DNA of 64,000 nt from Phoebastria nigripes (GCA_035582835.1 JAYKAV010003166.1:1792911-1856910), one strand, 5' to 3'. Counted from the stretch's first letter, positions 13,201-26,734 are shown. The notes: generated from the sequence alone by a model not told the origin. Program-made: numbers and translations.

Positions 13201-16200
13201 TATATTTAATTTATGTAAAATGTAATTTTTTTATTCATGCAAGAGACTCACTTGTTACATTTTTACCGTCTCCAAAGCTTCGCAAAGTTGGTGAACTGTT
13301 GAATCTCTTGAATAAATCACTGCTCAACAATTTTTCAGATTCTTCCAAAATAGTCATCAGCTTATTGTTGGATCTTCCCCCTTCCAGGTATTTGTGTTTT
13401 GCCTCGGGCTGCTGTGCTGCTTTTATTGGCAGAGCCGAGGAGTTGGCCGGGTCTTCCTGGGGTGAAGGGTGCAACTCCCATGGAGGAGCCAGCATGGTTG
13501 GGGTGGTGGTGGAGGACCTCTCGGGATGCCCTGGGCTTGTGACACCATGGTTGCACACCAAGCTTGTTGCTTGTCTGCACCATCACAGAGGGTGAGGGCT
13601 GTTGACCATTGGCTTGTATCCTCTTGGGTGGTCATCTTGTGGTGAACCAAAGTTACCGTGATGAAGCTGCTGGGCCAAAACCATGAAACTTCTCCTAGGG
13701 GAGAGGAAAAGCTGTTGTATTTGGTGCTCTGGACTCCAGCTTTCATGGCATATGCATCAAGGGCAGATATCTGAAACAGCCCAGCAGGTCTCTAGAAGAT
13801 AAGGAGCTTCAGCTCCTGGCAGGGCTGCCGGCCTTTCTGTGCTGCCATGCACGAGCTCGCTGGAGCAGCTACCTGCTCATCTCTGCCTCTGCCAGCAAAC
13901 CCTCACGGGCTGGAGCCGCAGGCAGCCAGGCCAGCAGTCCAGCACCGGCTGCCTTCGAGGATGGGCTGCTTTTCAGGAAAGAAGATTGAGCAGTAATCCT
14001 GGGTGAGTCCCCAGAGCAAAAGCCTGCTTTAAGCAGACGTGTGTCATCAGGTGGTGTCACCCAGCTCAAGATGGATGGGCGTCTAGGGGCTTGGGCTTTC
14101 TTGCTAAGAGAGGAAGCAATGGAAGAGGAATTAACGTCAAAAAACAAAACCAGGGAATTCGGCTATTTTGCCGTGTTTCTATTTTGATGTCTGCAAGCTT
14201 CATGTATTTGCTGAGCAAATACAGACGCTAAACTCATGCTTGTCCCAGAAAAGGTCAGAACTGTTAGGTTGTACCTGCCCTGGTATGAATATAGCAGGGC
14301 TCNGCAAACGTTTGAGCATGCCCTGTTGTCTTGCATCTGTGTCTCGGGATGACCAGGCAGTCTGTGGGTTAGCTTTGGCAGACTGGAGGATGTTGTGCAG
14401 GTTCTAAAAGCCAAGGAGCAGCAAAGAGTATAGTCATGTTACTGGAAGCCTCCTCTGCAGGAGGGAAGAGCAGGACCTGGAGACTCCTCTGCCAAGTCCT
14501 GAGCTGACAGTGCAGCATTTTGCTCAGGCGCTGGCCTTGGAGAACTGTCTTGGTTTATACAACTCTAGTGATACCCTCCTCTTCCGTTTTTTTTAATCTC
14601 ATCAATAACTACAATTAGTAACTCTGGTTTAAGCGCTCACTGGTCAGGAAGAAGTTATGGCACTGGGAGTTAATTGCAGTACTCGGTGTGTGCACCACTG
14701 CCGGGCAGATCCTGCTTGAGGGAGACCCAAACTACTGGGGACATAAAAGCTTGGGATACATCAGAAGGCATAGTTTGATCATTTATTTGGTAGATAGAGG
14801 TACCTTTCAGAGAAGGCCAGTGTGCACAGCAAGGACAGAGCAAGCAGAGTCAGGATGAACGCTGGAGAGCAAAACTCAAAAACCTGACGGTCCTCAGGTA
14901 AATCCATCCTCTAGCAGGAAAGTGTCAGAAGNCCTTCATCTAAGGTAGGTCATGTTCTCACGATCTTCTAAAACTTCTCTGTCCTCTTCATATTCCCGGC
15001 AGGTCTATTTGTGTATATTTATTCATGTAGGAGATGGCCAAGCCAAAGCAACTTAAACGAGGATCTTGCATGCAAAGACCCCCGTCCTGGAGCAGTCCTG
15101 GAGACTGCTCCGTGTAGACGTGGTGAATGTGGCAGCACTGACCATCAGGCCTCCCTTGAAGAGGAAGCCTTTCTTGTGTAAACCCCAAAGATCTGGAAGC
15201 GTTTGGGTCTTTCAGCTCTTTTTTGCTAACAGTGAAGAGGGGTTGAGTGAATGAAGTAATATTGACAAAGCTATAATTTCAGTAATTAGCCAGCTGTCAT
15301 GTGTATTGAAAAGGACAGGGAATATTTCTTCCCTGGTTTGCAGTTTCCTTAGAAGGGAGAATGTATCCCACTGAAGATACATAGGAACTCGCAGTTCGCA
15401 GGTAGCTAAAAACATTGGATTTGCCAAATGGCAGGAGCATGCATTTTTAGAGACCCGAAAGGGAGCTCCCAAGCCCTCCTCCCTCAGTGTACCTCCAGTG
15501 TTGGCCTGATATTAAAATAGTACAGGAGATAATAGAGGGGTTTTGTTTTTTACCTGCTAAAGTAAAATTTCCTGATCCTGACTTGCTCCTTCCCTGGCAT
15601 GTGAAAGCACCTTTCTTCAGGCTGAGGGACGCCGCGTTCCCATGCGGTGGGGTCAAAGTGTGGTCAAAAGGCTTTGTCCTCCATCTCCATCCCTATGTCA
15701 GGCTGGAACTGAAACTCAGGCTGGGCAGAACATTCTGGATTCAGGGTATATTTTATATTTATATTATATTAAAAAGAAATAAAATCCTTTAAAATATTCC
15801 CAGCAATATTTCTAGTTCAAGCACAGTAGATTGGTGTGGAGATTTTGGAAGACAGAGAGTAGTAAACAGTAGAGATTTTCAGTGTATTCCTCCTTTATGT
15901 TTTAGGGGAAATGCACAGTCTATAGTTTTTTTTATTACCCATTTCAGTATGAAATATGTTGCAACATTAAGTTGTATATTTCCATTGAAATATATGGCAG
16001 GAATAAAATTCCAGATAAAAGGTAACTATTTGACATTCTGTATAGTTGTTGTCATGCTGTTAAAATAACACATTGACTACTAACTTGATATGAGACCAAG
16101 ATGAAGAGGAAGCTGTGTCAGCAGGATTTTCTGAGGAACCCTATAATACTGACATCCAGGCAGCTGCCTTCGCTCACCGTACCCTTTCCTCTGAACTGCA

Positions 16201-16859
16201 AAAGCAGAGGTTGCCCTGAAATATTAACATCCTGAGAACTTCATTTTCCAAGTAAAATAATCCTCCCTGCCTCTTCCAAAAGAAAATATACTTGCGGTAC
16301 ATTTCAGCAAAGCATAATGTTTAAAATTTGTTTTCACCCTGCATGTGCTCTGCTGTAGAGAGTTTAAATCTAAAATTAGAAGAAAGTAGAGGCAAACTGC
16401 AGTTAGTTAGCTGAGCTAACGAGATTTCAGGAGATTGCAGTTCCACGCTGTACACTGGCCAAAGCCTTAATGTTGTAGGGTGTAGGATCATCTCAACTGA
16501 GTCAGCCAAAATTATTTTAAATGTTGTGTTATATATTTTACCCATCAGTCCTAATTGCTGTCTTTTAAGCTCTTGCTGACCCACTACCTACCATCAATGG
16601 TCTTTGTCCCCTGTCAGGAGTACATCCTACAGTTGCTATACTCGATGCAGAACAACCAAGTATGTGCAGAAATAAGTGTTTTTGCTAATGTGGAATATTT
16701 TACATGTCTGGTTACGTGCTTTAACGACATAGCTGAATTCTAGAATGAAGAGTAAGTCCAGCTACTGCCATGCAAGAATTTTGCAGGCAACCTGTAGGGT
16801 ACGAAATAGCTGAAGGCAAAGGCGTCTAAAACAAGCTCAAAGCCAGAGCAAGTTTTATC
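10264..16859. other. Non-coding stretch, no gene seen
   Basis: Frames up to about 150 codons occur (10874-11332, 13143-13595) but each has an equally long partner on the other strand, no recognisable domain, and no consistent splice context. 11478-11500 is a G-quadruplex-type motif. The parts 12480-13330 and 15720-16560 are AT-rich. 13820-14140 is GC-richer. Ns lie at 11180, 11661, 14303 and 14932. Confidence 0.55.
11478..11500 (+). other. G-quadruplex motif
   Basis: Four GGG runs are separated by loops of 7, 2 and 2 bases (GGG-N7-GGG-AA-GGG-TA-GGG), with another GGGG a few bases downstream. This satisfies the usual G3N1-7 rule. It has no associated promoter feature that I can see. Confidence 0.6.
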
Positions 16860-17190
16860 AGTAGTTTGACGAGTTGCAATGCTCGACGGTTCCTCCAGGC
16901 TCAATGTCTAAACTGCCCCATACATCTCCCAACAGAGGTGGAGGTTGTTCCCCAGAGACATGACTCCGGACTGTGGACACCATTCCTGTGCAAGCTGCAT
17001 GGAGCTCATGGAGGTGCAGTAATGAACCACGAATATCTCCTGGAACCAGCAAACCAGGAGAAGCGCTTGGGGGCCCAGTTGTGTATAGGTTGTTTAAAGT
17101 AATGCCAGACAGCAATGGAAATGTATGGTAGAGCAGAGTGGTGCAGGATGGGGGGGAGTGGACTTGATGACCTAATGCATCCCTCTTTTC
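16860..17190 (+). mobile_element. Possible decayed CR1/LTR-like repeat end
   Basis: GAGTGGACTTGATGACCTAA at about 17148 resembles the conserved near-terminal motif (TTGGACTAGATGACC) of CR1 3' ends. The preceding 250 bases show no further match I can be sure of. The AATGCATCCCTC that follows replaces the usual AGGTCCCTTCC. It could equally be chance. Confidence 0.25.
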
Positions 17191-20100
17191 CTCACCTTTT
17201 CCCCCAGCCTGGCTTTATTTTGTCTCATTGCCTGGACTATGAAGTCTGGCTTACGAGATGTGGGAAAGAGCAAGATCTCCGTTTCTAGAGGGTTTTTTGC
17301 GCTTGAAATGCAGTACTGGCTGAAGCTGTGCTTGTGGTTTCTCTAGTTAATATGTGTGAACATTTTCGGAGCTCTAAGGATGCTGTATAAATGTTGAGCT
17401 TTTTGCTGTACATGATGGTCTTGTCTGGACCATGCTGTTGTGGTTGCAGATGTTCCTGCTCAGCTGGAGGTCACCATGGCCACGGTTGACATACGGAGTT
17501 TGTGAGCGCTCCTCATCTACTCCAGTGCAAAGTTTGCTGTTGAAGGGATAGCGAGGATGGTACCCGGGGCAAACCTGGCCGACGTTGCAGCGAGACAGGT
17601 GAGGAAGCACCCACCAAACCCTTGCTGCTAACTCTGCCGTGGGAGCAGTGAGTTTGTAGATCACCACTGCTATTTGCAAGACGATTGTATATTTAAAATA
17701 CTATTTAAGAGCTAGTACTCTGGGAGTAACTGGGTAGGTAGTGGTGCATTGCCCTAGCAGAAGTGCTGTCTGCCTTACTGCTGTCTGTCTGATGCTTCAG
17801 GGTTTCATTTCTGGTGGTGGCAGGACATGACCCTTAGCTGCGCCAGCATAATTGTTTTGGCAACTTTTAATGCTCTTTCCTTCCAGCGGTCTGTGCATTA
17901 AAGCGTCCTGCTGTGTGTTTCCTCATATGTGTATGTCCTTTGGGTGTTATCCCCTCGTGCTGCCCATTTCTGCTGATTTTAGGAGGCAGTGGGTCAAGTC
18001 CAGTGTCGTCGTGTTCCTGCCCAGGCTCTCCTGGCATGGCTCCGTGCTGTTGGAGCAGAGGCTCAGGCTGTGGTGGTTGTAGCAGAAAATCAAACGGAGC
18101 TGTGCTTCTGCCTGTGCACCAAGATGCTGCACGGCCTCATTTCGGCAGCTGGGTCTCACTGGTTTTTAAGTGCTGTGAAATTCTTGGGTTATATTTGAAT
18201 TCCTGCTTGCATGTCAAGGTGTCGTCCCGAAGCGGTGAGCAGTGACCCATCTCTGCTCCTGGGGAAGTCACCGGGAGGCTAAACCCACCCTGCTCAAAAA
18301 AATCCTGCCTGGAGAGCCCCACCGAGGGCTGTAAATACGAGCTGTTATTAAAAGATCCTGGAGATAATAGTTGTAGCAATCTAACAGCAAAATGGAATAG
18401 CTTGATAGTAAATTAGATTTGTAGTCAAATCGAAAAAATGTTCGGTTTTCCATTGTAACTGACAAACTTGGGGTTTTGTGTTATTTGTTCACTTTTCATA
18501 CGTGCATTTTCCTTGCTATTTATAGCTTTACATGTGTGCAACTTGAAACCAGCCAGTTTGAAATGTTCTAATCTCAGATTTTCCATAAACATTCCTGCCT
18601 GTACTGAGACCCCTGTGCACTGAGTTTATGAAAACAATCCCCTCTAGGCAAAGATTTTTCTAATTCCCTGAATATAAGGGGAGAAGTTTATAACAAAGTG
18701 TTGATAGGACCTTTAGTGTAATGTTGCGAGTATGGCTATCTACAAACATGGTAAGAAGTAGTTCTCAAGCATTTTGCTGGATAAAGGATAATTTTACATT
18801 CGTATTATTGTTTCTGTAACTTACTCTCACGCAAAGTGTGCTTTTAAATACGTAAATAGTTCTGCTGTGACAACACATACTTTCCAATTTCAAAGTACCT
18901 CATTCAATACGAAAAATTACTGCAAAATAATTGATTCTGCTCAAATGTCTTCTATTAAGCAGGTTTAATGTTTGATATAAGAGNCCTTGCAGAGTGTTAC
19001 TTCAGACGCACACACAATAATATTCAGCTATTAGGCATTTCCCCCATACGTTAACACTTAAAGCCTGACAGACATTAATGTTATTAAAGGGCTTTGCAGA
19101 GGAGGGCATTGCATTATTGCTGGGTGCTGCTGTAATTATTACACTTGTGGGATATGCAGGTTGTGAACACCAGCAGCTTTCTGTCCCCTTGCAGTGTTAT
19201 GGGGTGGTGTGCTGGTGAGGGCTTCCATTACCCGTTTGCATGGATGAGGTTCGGAGGGTGCAAGCTGGAGCCGGGAAGCCCCTGGGCTGGGGCGGGTGCA
19301 GGCAGCCTTGATTGCCTCTTGTGGTCCATTCTTGTCCTTCANCACCATCCCAGGCTCCGTCATCCTAACCCATTTTCAAACTTTATTGTCAAAGTGGCTG
19401 GCTCTGTAGCNTTGAGACCAGGAGGCCATTGATCCCAGCATTAGAATAAAACCAATCTTGGGCTTTTTCCTATGGTGGTGAGACGTTCCCTGGTGGACCC
19501 TCCTGCGCCGAGACCCATAGCACCAGAGAAGGGAAGATGCCAGCCACAGAATCTGGTCTTGCAGCCTTGCAGATCACTGAAAAATAAGATCATGTCCTCA
19601 GGTACTGCTATTGCAGAAGCGCTGTTTTCCAGACTGCTAGTCAGGTAAATACTAAAAAAATCTGGACTGTGTCCTGGATTGTCCTTATGAATCAGCTGTG
19701 GATTTATACCGAAGTCCTTGGTGGCTTCCAGATATTTTGTTGTGCTGGAGTTTCTCTTTCTCCTGGTATCTTTTGGTTTGTTTTTTTTTTTTTTTCTTCC
19801 ACAACAGTATGTTAATGAGATTTACTGGCCCTTTGAAATGTTTAATGTAACACGGGCAGTGAGCGGTGTGTCTGGTCACCGGACCCCCTCCGGAGGCTGC
19901 TGGCATTCCCGTCATCTGCGATGTGTGGCTGGGTACAGGAGAGTGCAGCGGGGTCTGAAAATACTTGGAGCACCCCTAACAGTTATGGGCTCATGTATAG
20001 GGGCCATATGTGTAAGTTATGAAAGCCTGGGCCTCTTGTGGGTGCCAGTTCGCTGGCAAACTGTTGGGCAACAGGTCTGCGAGAGAGCTGGGCTGCAGCC

Positions 20101-22379
20101 TGCGCAGTGCTGGTCCCACCATGGGGTTGGCCATGGTGCTCTCAGTCGAGATGATGGTGGTCTTTTGAGATGATCCCTCTCTCACTGGGAGCCCTCGTGG
20201 CACCTGTGTTTCAGGGACTTGAACTTCTTTGGGAGTCCCCAGAAATCCTAAATTCACATAAATGCAATCTTGACGCTGTTCCCACCTCCCTAGAGTTAAC
20301 TTCAGAAGACTTTGGCTAAATCTTGCTGGAACAGGACCATGGCTTGGTCAGCTCAGCGTCTCGTCAGTCTGCTTTCAACAGCACTTAAAAAATGTTAATT
20401 GAAAACAGCATCNGTGTGCATCTTATCCCAGGCTCGGCTTTTGTGCTCCCTCGGTGCTCCAAATTACTGTTCCCGTCTCTTGGGGCTTCTGCTTGTACAG
20501 GGGTGCTGGAGGAGGATGTGCTCGGAGAACCTATCCGGTAATGCGGCTCCATAATCGTGCAAAGATTGAACCGGGACCTCTGGATCAGGAGGTGTGAGCT
20601 GCTTCTGCCAGTGCTAAAAGCGTTCTGTTTCCATTGCTTCCAGGATTATTTTTTAGCTGTCATTTTTAGGGCTACCGGTACTCCAGGAAAGGTAGTCTGA
20701 TGCTTTTGGTTCCAAAACACCTGACCCCTTGGCAAAGGATGCCTTGAAATTACTTATCTGGCTTTACCTGTTCAGAAAACAGCTCCATTGTCTAAGATTA
20801 ATTTGAATACAGCTTTTAAAAGGCATTTCTCTTGTGACAAATGGGTTTTTTGGCAGTGAGTGTTCATCTCTTCCGCACTGATGCTGCCTCCTTGATTTTC
20901 TTCTCCAGCACCTCTGATAGCTGCCAGGCTCAAGGTGCAGCCCAAGACCTGATATTTGGATGCAAAATCCTTGCTTCAAGTATTTGAAGTATCCATGGTA
21001 AAAGACCCCCTGGAAAGAAAGGTTTGCAGCAGGAGCTGGGAGAGATCTGTAGCGGTGGTGTTGCAGACTGCACAGCACTGCTGTAATGTTGTGTGAAATA
21101 CTGTACCCTTGCATTATGTTGTAGGAAAAAAAAGTGGTGTAGCAAACTGACACTTTCCCCTTGGTGTTTGGCTAGTCCCTTCTGTACGCGCTGGACTGTG
21201 GCTAGTGCTGTGAAGGAAAGCAGGGTAGGAAAATAATGATAGTAATAATAATAATGGAAATTACGGATTGGAAAAGGGAGAAAAGTGCAGGTTGGCATTT
21301 AGGGGGAGGAGGAGTATTTTGTAAGATTACACCAGACCCATCTGTCGAAAGAAGACCCCCTCGGTCCAGGGTGCCCATCTGCGGTGCCCAGCCGGGGCAG
21401 ACCGTCCCTCCCGGTGTGCACAGCCCAGCCCAGGATGCTGCTCCCATCCCTGCCCAGGTGGGTTTTCCNAGCCCATCTGAACTTGCAGGGTATCTCCACC
21501 TCTCGCACAAATTCAGGAGGGCTGCAGGGAGGATGGAGGTGGATGCACTGCCTGTGCCAGCCGGGAATGGCACCGTGCTTCTCCTCTTCATGCCGCACCC
21601 TCCTAATGTATGAGTGCTGCTAAACGCATCACCTCATTTCATATTGCATTTGCAGAGAAAGTGCAATTTTATTGAACATTAGGATTGAATTCTTAACTGA
21701 CTAATCAATTTTAGTAGTAAGTTAAAATGCCTAGTATTAATGGACAACTGCAACCATTAATCAGGGTTACAGTAGATTAACAGTTGTCAGCATTTATGCT
21801 AATAGTACTTGCATACCATGGGCTTACGGATTGCACTCGCCACTTCCATATTTTTCTAAACATGTGTAACGCTCTGGCTTTGCACTTATTGGTTGTTTTC
21901 TCCCTTCTTGGACTCCTCTTTGGAAACACAAGCCTAACTGACATCGGTATAGGGCTTTTTTTTTTGCACACTTGGTTTCATGTCAAAAGAGATGGAAAAG
22001 GTTCATTTGTTCAACTGTTTGACTGTTTAATTTGATCTGGTATGTGACTAAACCAAGATAAATAGAGTGGTTTTAATGAAGCTATTTAACAAACTCTGGC
22101 AGCTCCAGAAATCGTAAGGCATTAGAAAAATACAATTCAAGGAGTTTGGGTGGATGTAAATAAGAAACGCGCTTCAGGATTCACTTACCGTATTCATTTT
22201 GCTTTCAGTATTTTATCACCGTAAGCAATTTTTTAAGGCAGTGAAGCAAAATTTTTGTTCAAAACCAGCCAAAACAGAAACAGGCCTTAAACCTTCATGG
22301 GTTTTGTGCAGGTTTTTCCTTCATCTGTTTTATTGGGATATTTTTCAATTTGAAACTGGGATTTCCTAAAATCTTTTTA
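17191..22379. other. Non-coding stretch, no gene seen
   Basis: The part 18330-19130 is AT-rich with ATTA, TTAAT and ATTTGC(A/T)-like motifs and reads like regulatory or neutral intronic DNA. 19781-19795 is a T15 run. 21240-21620 is GC-richer, with overlapping frames on both strands and an N at 21470, and no recognisable protein. Nothing in this block supports an exon. Confidence 0.55.
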
Positions 22380-23180
22380 GTCCGCGGTCTTCAATTAGCT
22401 GATTACTATAGATTATGTGTGTACTTTGGATACCTCATCAAGCTGTCTAATAGCTGGATCATATTGATTGTCCTTCAATTAATCATGTCCCCTATTTTCA
22501 TTTATCAAAACCAAAATACATGTAATTAACTCTGAAGTGATATAGCTCTACCGTAAAGTGATTTTGCTACTGCTATAGAGATAACTNGGTAGATTATACT
22601 AATAGGAAATGCAAGTTGAAATTAAATTAATGGTATTGTGTCCATCACAGAAGAATAATTAAAAAAACTAAAAGTGAACGACCATAGCGAGGAATCCTTT
22701 GTAACAGCAGATACAGGTGTTTGTGTCTGTTTTCTTATTTGCGTCTTGGGGACTTGCCATCCTTCATTTTTTGAATGATTGCCACCAAGTCTCCCAGAGG
22801 AGATGCAAGAAATTACCCAAATTCCTTGCCAGGTGGGGCGAGGGGACCCAGAAGGTGCAGGGTGGGTAATTGCAGAGTTTTGTTTTTTTTTTTTCCAATC
22901 AGTGGGCCAGTTTATGAAAAAACTGTACCAGCTGACATTGTTTTGCTTTAAAAGCGACTTTATTAATTTGAATGTAATCTCTCCTTTCCCCAACACTTGT
23001 ACTGAAATTGGCTCAATGTGCTTAATTCCATGACAGACTGAGTTGTAATAAATAATATACAATATCCCTAAACCGGCTTGCTTCAATTGGCATGATATTT
23101 ATGAACAGTGAGTTTCCGAATTGCTCATCATGGCTGAGACGTTAAGCTGCAATTTTATTCATAAACACAACTGTGTGTAA
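22380..23180. promoter_or_regulatory. AT-rich, motif-dense block; candidate conserved non-coding elements
   Basis: The block is dense in homeodomain-type cores (CAATTAATCATG at about 22475, TGTAATTAAC at about 22520) and other factor-like words. Further parts at 22955-23060 and 23080-23175 (GGCATGATATTTATGAACAG and neighbours) have the low-complexity-free, AT-rich look of vertebrate developmental enhancers. Conservation itself cannot be seen from one sequence, so this is inference from composition only. A T12 run at 22883-22894 separates two sub-blocks. Confidence 0.3.
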
Positions 23181-24540
23181 ACTCAGGGAGAGCAGAGTGG
23201 TTGTGTATNTCATCGTTCACGCTTCCAAATAAAATGGACATACTCTATAAGTGCAGGCTTTTTTGTAATGCATTGGCACTAATTATTAAAGAACTCGCGT
23301 TATTTCAAAATCACTTCTTTTTTTTTTTCCCCTTAAACCTTATGGGTAGGAATACATTTGTTTCTGGAGCAGAGAAGTTACCCAGGTTATCTTAGGACTT
23401 GTCACTGATCCTTTGATATCCCTCAGGACCTTACACTGAAAAGTGCTTGAATTATCTTGGTTATTTTTTTTTGATAGCCAGAATAAAAAGAAATAGATTT
23501 TTTAAAAAAAAAGTTGGCTAGAATTTCCAATGTGCTTCATTCAAATAATGTCTGTGATGACACAAATTAAAAATTATTATTTTCTTTGAGCTGGTTTGGT
23601 TAATCCTTGGGGAACAGGAGTTAGAGCTTTGTCAGTAGTGCTGTTTCACCACCACTTCAGCTTTCCTGCCTTAGGCACTTTGTTATCAGACATTAATATC
23701 TGCAACAGCAACCAATTATCTTGTAATTTTAACAAAGGCATCAGAAAAGAGAAAGTGCTTGTTGGTTCGATGGTCGTAAACACATAGATCACAAGCAAAG
23801 AGCCTTTACTTTTATTATGCAAAATAATGACTATGTAGCTGTTAATGGAATTTACTTTATACTATGACAATTTATACTTCTGCACGTCTGTGGAAGAGCT
23901 TTCCCACCAGGCTGTTTTGACAGCTCTCTGTAATAATATAGGAGAGTGATGTGTCTAACGAAGTCTCCGAGAAAAATATCTGGTTTGCATTTCAGAACTT
24001 GTCATTCAATATGTTTTGCAGTAGGAGATAGCATGGGAAAGATGCCTTCCATCTCAGGCTGCCATCGCATCCATATAGCATATGTAGGGGCTGCTGGTGC
24101 TGCCTCCGCCGAGCGGGATGGGAGAAGAGTCCTGCTCTGGTCCCAGCGAGCAGGGTCCAACCTTTAAGGAAAACTTCCTTTTTTCTGAAGCCGTGTACAG
24201 TGCTATGTTTTGTTGGTCCAGGATCACAGCGTATATTGGACTGCTGGCTTTTTTTTTTTTTTTGGTAATAAAACTCTTCTTGCAAGCCTGACCATCTCAG
24301 GTGCCGTCTGTGAGCTCTGTGCCAACCCTGTGGACGATGGGGATTTTAAGCTGTGGTTACTTTGGCTGGAAAGGAAAGACCTGCAGGACCTGTTCACTGG
24401 CTGTGCATGGGAAAGGGCTGGTGATAGAATCTGCTCCGATAAAATAAGTGATCCATACATGTNTTTGAAATGATGACTGTTGGAAAAACTTGTAAATAAT
24501 GCGTACGTATCAAAACAATGCCGTCAAAACAGTAAATGAA
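23181..24540. other. Non-coding stretch, no gene seen
   Basis: AT-rich sequence with short T and A runs (T15 at 24249-24263) and Ns at 23209 and 24463. The block at 23700-23990 has regulatory-like composition. No open frame with splice context was found. Confidence 0.55.
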
Positions 24541-25140
24541 GTGTAATCGGCTGGGTTCCCGTATTGGTGGAAGTGGGAGCAGTCGGAGGAGGAGGAGTGC
24601 ATCGATGCTAATGAGGGATGGCTACGGCTGGTGATTCTCTGCTGCCTTTGCCGAACTGCAAAGATCTGATTTCTGAGGTTTGGGACCAGAGGGAGAGCAA
24701 TTCTCACCCTGCCCTCCCGAACCACCATAGCAGGGGTTTGCAGCAAGCCGTGGTCCTCCGTCCATCTCAGCGACGGTCGCTGAGTCATGGCCAACTGCAA
24801 CTGCCTGAGNAATTGTCCTCCCCTGGGCTTTTGGGCCGCCCAGCGTGGAGATGCGTGGAGACCTTCTGGAGGTGGTGGTGGAGCACGTGCAGCCCCCACC
24901 GCAGCTCGCCTCAGGGCTTCTCCTGGCCTCCGGCTGTGAGAGGGCTTTCGGGGTGCGCGGGCACTTCGTTGCGCGTTAATTAGTTTCATTAACTCCCCTC
25001 CGCGTTGGCAGGGACTTGTTTACTGGGAGAGGAGGTGGTACCCGCGGTGCTGGGATCTCCTGCCGGCTCTTCCCACCCCAGTACCGGAGTGGACCGGGGC
25101 AGCGAGGGAGCTGTGTTTGGCCAGGGACGCGGCCGAGTTG
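24541..25140. promoter_or_regulatory. CpG-enriched patch
   Basis: Roughly thirty CpGs fall within 600 bases, against very few in the flanks. It includes a 19-base palindrome at 24766-24784 (CTCAGCGAC-G-GTCGCTGAG) that overlaps an AP-1/Maf-type TGAGTCA at 24781-24787. Both strands are open over long intervals (for example 24510-24989 minus and 24618-24983 plus), which is a GC-content effect. No TATA box, clear start codon or donor site identifies it as a promoter. It may be an orphan CpG island or simply GC-rich DNA. Confidence 0.35.
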
Positions 25141-26275
25141 AAGTGTTAAGTTAGGCTTTGTTGTTGTTTGTTTCTTCCTTTTCCTCAGCAAGCTTTTCTT
25201 CTCCGCTAATCCTCAGAAGCAGCCCAAGAAATGACATTTATGCATATTTCATAATGTGATTTCTGTAGGCATACGGAGCAAACAAATCAATTTCTCAGCA
25301 GCACGCTGTTTAAAAGAAACAGCAACAACCTGTGGGATAAGTTGCAGAAGCTGTTAAAATTAATTATAAATGGCAGAAGATACAACATTTGGGGGAAAAA
25401 GTGCTAATGTGTGAAGAATAAGAAACATTCAGTAGATGAAAAGGAACTCTCTGTCATCTGATTATTTAAACGTCATATATTTATAAGTATCATAACATGT
25501 TAAAACAATGTACCGCTCGCTACCAACGGCACATTACCATTTTATTCTGGAATTGCAACAGCCTCATCTGCTANCTCAAATATTAGTTTTCACCTTCCTA
25601 GGCTCGGAGTTTTACTGCAGATTCATGTCTGCGTGACTATAAATGCACTATAATATTTTTTTCAAAAAAACCAGGAGTCCGTCGGTGGTGAATGTTGATG
25701 GGTTTTTACTGGTCTATGGGCTTAAGCTGCTCGCTTAGGAGATGTTTTTCTGTTAGGCACGGTCTTGGGGACTACAGGTCGGACTTGCATTCGGGTATTA
25801 CAGCGTGGCTGTCGTCGATGGTATCTGCTGAAGGATCAAGAAAATGGAAGACGTCATCTGTTTGAAGTGAGAATTGGATAGAATAAGCCAAATCTCTAGA
25901 AACTGATGCTGATACAGAAGCGTTCGCTGGGGTGCAGTTAATTTCCCTTCAGCCTTTTTTCAGTAGCAGAAGCTCCACAGTAGGTATGATATGGTCATAC
26001 TGAAATATCTTATTTTTATTTGGAAGCTAGTGTAAATTTACCCACTAAAGTGTTTTTTGAATGCTACAGGCTTCNGTGAGAGTGGGGTAGGGCCTGCCAA
26101 TATATCTGTAGCCTGTTCAAGGTGCCTCTGGACCACAGCGCTGTAATTTCTGCGCAACTAGCACTCGGGTTTCTTAAAACTGATCATCCCACCAGAGCTA
26201 TGGAGTTTGTGTCCCTGTGATTTTTACATATATTGAGAAATGTGATAGCGTGGATGAGATCTTCCCTGGTAACCA
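25141..26275. other. AT-rich non-coding stretch
   Basis: No gene seen. The interval 25230-25650 is AT-rich (TTAATTATAAATGG, CATAACATGTTAAAAC) and could be a conserved element. Ns lie at 25574 and 26075. Confidence 0.5.
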
Positions 26276-26318
26276 GGGCCAATGCCACTGAAGTTAGCTG
26301 GGGTGCCGTTTCTTACTT
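26276..26318 (+). repeat. Ancient interspersed motif (CCACTGAAGTCAATGG type)
   Basis: GCCACTGAAGTTAGCTGGGG is a near match to the CCACTGAAGTCAATGGGG word that recurs through bird and turtle DNA. It is short and decayed, and the family is not assigned. Confidence 0.35.
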
Positions 26319-26734
26319 TGTACAGCGATGAGCACGGGCACTATGGTATTAACTTTTCTCAGATTGCCTGTAGCGTGAAAAAGTTAGGTCATCGGTCAGC
26401 AAAATACGCTCTAATTAGAAATAAATTGTTATTTTCATCCCGCTTTTACAGATGAGATTAATGGAGAATACTCAGAAGAGAGCGTGTTCCTGCTCAGGAT
26501 GTCTCACGGTCCTGGCTTGGGAATGTTTAGGTGGGAGGCTGCTCCTGGCCAGGCAGAAAAGCTGCTGGGTGGCCAGCAGAAGGGCTGTGCAGGCAACCAA
26601 GGATGAAGAGCATCTCTCTGCTGCNAAGGGGGCTCAGGGAGGTGGATGGAATACGGAAACCTACGGCAGAGTGATACACTGAGCGTCGTTAAGCCAGAGG
26701 GGTTTGCTAAATTATGGCTGGATTTTGCCCCCGG
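26319..26734. other. Non-coding stretch, no gene seen
   Basis: Contains an AT-rich piece at 26405-26460 (CTCTAATTAGAAATAAATTG) of homeodomain-site type, then ordinary sequence with an N at 26625. The 26452-26682 frame is not recognisable. Confidence 0.45.

Noticed and set aside
13143..13595. Plus-strand ORF with a protein-like middle segment (FLPSPKLRKVGELLNLL)
   Set aside because: It looked coding at first, but the frame continues into Gly/Val-rich noise and the minus strand is equally open. No homologue comes to mind.
24150..24180. GTCCAACCTTTAAGGAAAAC resembling CR1 3' sequence
   Set aside because: The two half-motifs are in incompatible orientations, so the match is coincidental.
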